The notes under the pieces are model-generated. The model was not told where the DNA came from. It saw only the letters and a program-made list of their open reading frames with translations, and ran no database searches. DNA of 64,000 nucleotides, from positions 2,728,001 to 2,792,000 of the forward strand of contig CBDDCH010000002.1 of the NCBI GenBank assembly GCA_965226215.1. The letters run 5' to 3'. The DNA is from G963668345 sp965226215 (lineage in GTDB: Bacteria; Acidobacteriota; Terriglobia; Bryobacterales; UBA6623). Below, piece after piece: positions 60,523-64,000 of the stretch (position 1 is the stretch's first letter; every line of letters starts with the position of its first letter). Made by a program: the position numbers and the translations under genes.

Positions 60523-61683
60523 CTACAGGCCCGGCGACCGCAGCAGCTCTCCGTGCAGCCGCAAGAGAAAGTTGTCGGTCATTCCGGCGATGTATTCGCA
60601 AACAACCCGGTGTGGAGGCTCGTTTTCGGCCCGTTCGCGGTAAGCCGCGGGCAGTGTTTGTGGGCGCGACATGAAAAGTTCGAACAGTGAAGCCACTTTG
60701 TGAGTAGTTTCGAAACGGGCTTGATTGATCTCCTCCGAGCGATACACTTTACCTTGCAGCAGTTGGACCAGTTGGGAGGAAGCCCGGGCCATCTGCGGAG
60801 TCGGTGTCGCTAGTCGCTCCGGGTACTCGCGAACGTCTTCCGCGGTTTCCACCCTTGCTTGCTCAACTGATTGTCGGGTGCCATCCACCAGACCGGAAAC
60901 CAAGCGGTCAAGCAGACGGCGCAGCGCTTCGTTGAAGATCTGCCGCGTAGTGGCCTTGGCATGCTCGCCTCGCGCTTCCACCATCAAGAGATCGAAAAGA
61001 TCGACCTCCCTGCGGGCTGTTTCAACTTCGAGCAGGCCGGCATCGATGGCGTCGTCAAGGTCGGCGCAGTTGTAGGCGATCTGGTCGGCGGGATCGATCA
61101 GCTGGGCTTCCAGCAGTGGTCGCTGATCGAGGAGGTATTCCCCGAGTTCCGGCGCCGACGCCACATCGTAGTCGCGCGAGTGCTTGACGATGCCTTCGCG
61201 CACTTCATAAGTCAGATTGAGTCCGGGGAAGGCGGCGTAGCGCTGCTCGAAGCTTTCGACAATGCGTAGGGCATACAGGTTGTGGTCGAAACGCTCCCCG
61301 TAGTTCTGCATCTGCTCGTCGAGGACCTGTTCTCCTGCGTGGCCGAAAGGCGGATGTCCTATGTCATGACATAGAGCAAGAGACTCGACGAGGTCCTCGT
61401 TTAGGCCCAGGGCGGCAGCGACCGTGCGGGCGATTTGAGAGACCTCGATCGTGTGGGTGAGCCGGTTGCGGAAGTGATCGGAAAGTGGAGCAGTGAATAC
61501 TTGGGTCTTATGCTCCAGCCGACGGAACGATCGGGCGTGGATGATGCGGTCTCGGTCCCTTTGGTAGAGGGACCGATAGGGATGGGTTGGCTCGGGATAG
61601 CGTCGTCCGCGACTGGCAGCTTCCGGGAAATGCAACGAGGTGGGAGGCTGCTGGGGATCTGACCGGGGAGCCTTAGCCCGCAT
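60523..61683 (-). CDS. dgt: Deoxyguanosinetriphosphate triphosphohydrolase-like protein
   Basis: 386 residues of the HD-domain dNTPase family. HARSFRRLEHKTQVF at the N-terminus gives the first His (RRLEHKTQ), ALCHDIGHPPFGHAGE is the HD motif, and CADLDDAID supplies the last metal ligand. It hydrolyses dNTPs to the nucleoside and triphosphate, affecting dNTP pools and sometimes phage resistance. ATG 61683 gives the normal family length. Confidence 0.93.
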   Translation of the reverse strand: MRAKAPRSDPQQPPTSLHFPEAASRGRRYPEPTHPYRSLYQRDRDRIIHARSFRRLEHKTQVFTAPLSDHFRNRLTHTIEVSQIARTVAAALGLNEDLVESLALCHDIGHPPFGHAGEQVLDEQMQNYGERFDHNLYALRIVESFEQRYAAFPGLNLTYEVREGIVKHSRDYDVASAPELGEYLLDQRPLLEAQLIDPADQIAYNCADLDDAIDAGLLEVETARREVDLFDLLMVEARGEHAKATTRQIFNEALRRLLDRLVSGLVDGTRQSVEQARVETAEDVREYPERLATPTPQMARASSQLVQLLQGKVYRSEEINQARFETTHKVASLFELFMSRPQTLPAAYRERAENEPPHRVVCEYIAGMTDNFLLRLHGELLRSPGL

Positions 61684-61710
61684 TTTTCACCAGCTGACGG
61701 TCGAAGCACG

Positions 61711-61749
61711 CGCACTTCGCCTCGCCACCTGGCGAGAAAAGCGGGCTAG
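61711..61749. repeat. Dispersed repeat R5, copy b
   Basis: Same unit as 17947-17985 with two differences: CTCGCCACCTGGCGAG hairpin followed by AAAAGCGGGCTAG. It sits just upstream of dgt. Confidence 0.72.
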
Positions 61750-61830
61750 TATCTGGCGGCGTCACGCTGTTTTGATCTAGAGGTTACCCCCGACCCAGTG
61801 AGAGCCGTGAGCCGTTGAGTCTCGACTGGA

Positions 61831-62535
61831 CTAGGAGCCGTCGATGCTGCGCAAAGCGTTACCGGCTGCTACCGCCCAGGGTCCCGGTTGGCTAGTCAAC
61901 TCGTTTAGGATCTCAGTGGCCTCTTGCGGAGACTTTTCAACCAGATAACGCCCGAAAGCAAGCTGGGACCTCTCCTTCGGCACGAGGCGGGTCGGCTGGG
62001 CGATCAAGTCTTGGTAGTGGGCGCGCGCCTTATCGTCCTGCTCTTCCCGCGCGTAAAGGTCCGCCAGGGCGAGTCGAGCGAGAGCGCCGATTTCCCCTTC
62101 CGGCGCGTCGGCGACAAGCGACTCAAGCGGGGTCAGGGCTTGGTCGTATTTTTTTTGCTCTATCTCGAGCAGGGCCAGGTAGTATCGCGCAGCGTGTGCT
62201 TCCGTTCGGTTTGAAAAGTCGGCGATGATCTTCTCGAGGGCTTCGGTGGTCTGATTGTACTTCGTGATAGATGTCGGAAAGGTCAGCTCGCCCATGCGTT
62301 CTTCCGTGTCGACGCGGCCATGAAACATGTTGATTGCCTCGTGTAGCCTATGGCGCGCGGCATTGGATTGCGACTGCTCGTGCTGGCGATACCCGAAACC
62401 GACTACGAGGAGGACGATAGCAATCGCTATCCAAACGATGAATTGATTGCGGTGCGAAGCGACATACTCGACGGAGTGCCCTACTTCCTTGCGGAAGCGA
62501 TCTTCCTTGAGCTGCTTGCGGGAGATTCTAGCCAC
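61831..62535 (-). CDS. YfgM-like TPR membrane protein
   Basis: 234 residues: a cytoplasmic N-terminus rich in Lys/Arg (SRKQLKEDRFRKE), one membrane helix (QFIVWIAIAIVLLVVGFGY) and a TPR-containing periplasmic part (ALEKIIADFSNRTEAHAARY; ALTPLESLVADAPEGEIGAL). This is the layout of the YfgM/TPR_21 family, in E. coli a partner of the SecYEG translocon. No bamB is adjacent here. Confidence 0.85.
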   Translation of the reverse strand: MARISRKQLKEDRFRKEVGHSVEYVASHRNQFIVWIAIAIVLLVVGFGYRQHEQSQSNAARHRLHEAINMFHGRVDTEERMGELTFPTSITKYNQTTEALEKIIADFSNRTEAHAARYYLALLEIEQKKYDQALTPLESLVADAPEGEIGALARLALADLYAREEQDDKARAHYQDLIAQPTRLVPKERSQLAFGRYLVEKSPQEATEILNELTSQPGPWAVAAGNALRSIDGS

Positions 62536-62876
62536 AAGTTTGGAATCTGAAGCTGGGCGGTGTTACCTCGTCGCCAAGTGGGCGCTGAGCTGTCCGATGC
62601 CGTGCTCTCCGTGCGCGGCGTTTATTCCGGCGTACTGAGAGAAACGCCTACGAGCAGGCTCTAGCGACCATGCTAGCAATGCGAGGAAATGCTGTCAAAC
62701 AATCAGGTGTGGAGCGTGCGCCGATGGCCATTTGGTGGTGGGACGTTGTAGGACTCTTCTAAGGGATTCCGGTATACGGCCAGGGGTGGTCAGCAGTAGA
62801 CAGAACTAAGGTAAAGACCTGAATCTTAAGGGAAAAGCTTGGCCTTTTCACCTCAGGCATGCATACTCGACTTGTT
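62536..62876. other. Gene-free divergent promoter region
   Basis: It separates the YfgM-like gene and the kinase gene, which point away from each other, so both promoters should lie here. A short stem GAAAAG...CTTTTC is at about 62832-62849. No known RNA motif was recognised. Confidence 0.4.
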
Positions 62877-64000
62877 ATGATGCGTGACCTGGAAAGGACT
62901 CCGGTTCTTTCCCCAGACGTCGTAGTATTAAGTGAGCGACAGAAGTCCCGCATCCGCCGTTTAGCCGGTCGGTTGGGGCCGCGAGCGCAGGCGATCGAAA
63001 ACCGCTGGCGCCGGCGGCTCGCGAAGATTGCGGGGGACGACTTGGACGGCCCGCGTCTTCGAGCTTTGGCCTCGATCAATCCGGGATCGTGGTCCGAACT
63101 GCTGGCCAAGGGGGAAGTGGGCCAGTTCCTTGAGCAGGTGGAATACCACGGACGCCGACTCGCGAAACTTGACGTGCCTCCTGATGACGTTTTGGCGTCG
63201 CTCGAAGAATATGAAGAGGCACTACTTCCCGACCTGAAGCGTTTCTATCCCTCGCAGTTCACAGACTACATCGCAGCGCTCGACCATCTCTATTTTTGCG
63301 TCAAGCTGACCTTGAATAACGCCTATTACCAGGTCCGTGACCTAGAAGCGGATGCCTTCTATCAAGTTTTGCAGGACCAACTGGAGTCCCCGGGCGTACG
63401 GGAGTTGTTGCAGCGTGTGTTGGAAACCCTCATGCGAACCTTCCGAGCGCACGGAGGAGTGATTCTGCTTCGGGAACCGGGTTCGCGCAAACTGGTGGTT
63501 AAAGCTTGGAAGGGCCTGGATGAGGATCTCGCTAAGTGCTTCAACACGACAGTCGGCCGCGGGCTAGCAGGCCAGATTGCTTCTCGTGGGCAGCCGCGCG
63601 TGGTGGTTGACCTGAGGAACGAACCGCTGGTGAAGAAGCCCCAGATTCGCGAGGCCTTCCGCAGCCTGTGGGGTGTCCCTCTCAGTATCGCCGGGAACGT
63701 GACAGGAGTGCTGCAGCTAGGGTTTGCCCAGGAGTACCACTGCCTGCCACGCGAGATGAAGCTGCTGGAGGCGATCGCTGAGCGCTGTGCACACGCCATC
63801 GACAAAGCGCAATTGCACGAGGAGCTGCGTCACCGCGAGGAGCAGATTCGCGAACTGGGCGAGCACATGGTGACCGTCGAAGAAGAAGAACGCCGCAGGA
63901 TCAGTCGCGAGCTGCACGACGAGGTTGGACAATCGATGCTAGTCATCCGATTGTACCTGGAGATGCTGCAGCGCGATCTGCCGGCAGAGGCCGCGCATCT
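62877..64000 (+). CDS. GAF-domain sensor histidine kinase (NarL-partner type), partial
   Basis: The frame is open from ATG 62877 to the window edge (374 residues seen). The N-terminal part (1-160) is helical, possibly a sensor domain. A GAF domain spans about 170-310 (HGGVILLREPGSRKLVVKAW, GRGLAGQIASRGQPRVVVDL). A coiled linker leads to the HisKA_3 phosphoacceptor box EEERRRISRELHDEVGQ with His347. The ATP-binding domain lies beyond the edge. No membrane segment is seen, so it is a cytoplasmic sensor. A NarL/FixJ-type response regulator is expected downstream. ATG 62880 is an equal start. Confidence 0.88.
   Translation, partial: MMRDLERTPVLSPDVVVLSERQKSRIRRLAGRLGPRAQAIENRWRRRLAKIAGDDLDGPRLRALASINPGSWSELLAKGEVGQFLEQVEYHGRRLAKLDVPPDDVLASLEEYEEALLPDLKRFYPSQFTDYIAALDHLYFCVKLTLNNAYYQVRDLEADAFYQVLQDQLESPGVRELLQRVLETLMRTFRAHGGVILLREPGSRKLVVKAWKGLDEDLAKCFNTTVGRGLAGQIASRGQPRVVVDLRNEPLVKKPQIREAFRSLWGVPLSIAGNVTGVLQLGFAQEYHCLPREMKLLEAIAERCAHAIDKAQLHEELRHREEQIRELGEHMVTVEEEERRRISRELHDEVGQSMLVIRLYLEMLQRDLPAEAAH

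Overview
The window looks like a piece of an Acidobacteriota chromosome (Bryobacterales / Solibacter-like, probably soil or metagenomic). The main clue is the large secreted protein at 24178-27666, which carries the paired C-terminal motifs of the Solibacter-type C-terminal domain. High GC, many insertion sequences (IS) and many short dispersed palindromic repeats fit this. No taxonomic search was possible, so this is an inference.

Layout. 1-7.0 kb: a broken glycosyltransferase at the left edge, a DUF3500 protein, an NHL propeller protein, a small gene graveyard (cyclopropane-fatty-acid synthase tail, internally deleted quinone oxidoreductase), an opine-dehydrogenase-like enzyme and selA. 7-12.6 kb: an Nramp-like transporter between two IS110 remnants, then a reductive-dehalogenase-like ferredoxin protein. 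12.6-16.1 kb: an IS3 element next to a minus-strand retron-like cassette: a predicted msr-msd RNA with a long a1/a2 inverted repeat, an 82-aa helical protein, an XRE regulator and a reverse transcriptase with the retron hallmark NAxxH. 16.4-21.6 kb: a truncated REP-associated transposase, then housekeeping genes (lipA, SPOR protein, slipin plus NfeD) and a cupin. 21.6-35.6 kb: two IS1380-family copies around an SDR, the giant secreted protein, bcp and a 1-Cys peroxiredoxin. The second copy has captured 0.94 kb of neighbouring DNA, in the manner of ISEcp1, and inserted it into a beta-helix gene with a 5-bp target duplication. 35.6-42 kb: IS630 and a MIP18 / amidohydrolase / alcohol dehydrogenase group of the kind found beside propane-type monooxygenases, with ISL3 inserted in the amidohydrolase. 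42-45.4 kb: an acyl-CoA synthetase and an FAD oxidoreductase cut by IS256. 45.9-60.4 kb: a plus-strand cluster of five cobalamin-binding radical SAM proteins, three SAM methyltransferases and an amidohydrolase. Its first gene is split by a 2.45-kb IS1595-family element that carries a serine protease. 60.5-64 kb: dgt, a YfgM-like TPR protein and a GAF histidine kinase running off the right edge.

How it works together. The radical SAM / methyltransferase genes overlap by 4-16 bases and probably form one operon for methylating or rearranging an unknown product, perhaps a lipid or secondary metabolite. Several members carry single-base frameshifts or a premature amber codon, so the pathway is either decaying or the assembly has indel errors. 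The retron-like cassette is the best candidate for an undescribed functional (probably anti-phage) system. Two full IS1595 elements, ISL3, IS630, and both IS1380 insertions have target duplications or terminal repeats that can be read to the base, so the pre-insertion genes can be rebuilt from this sequence alone.
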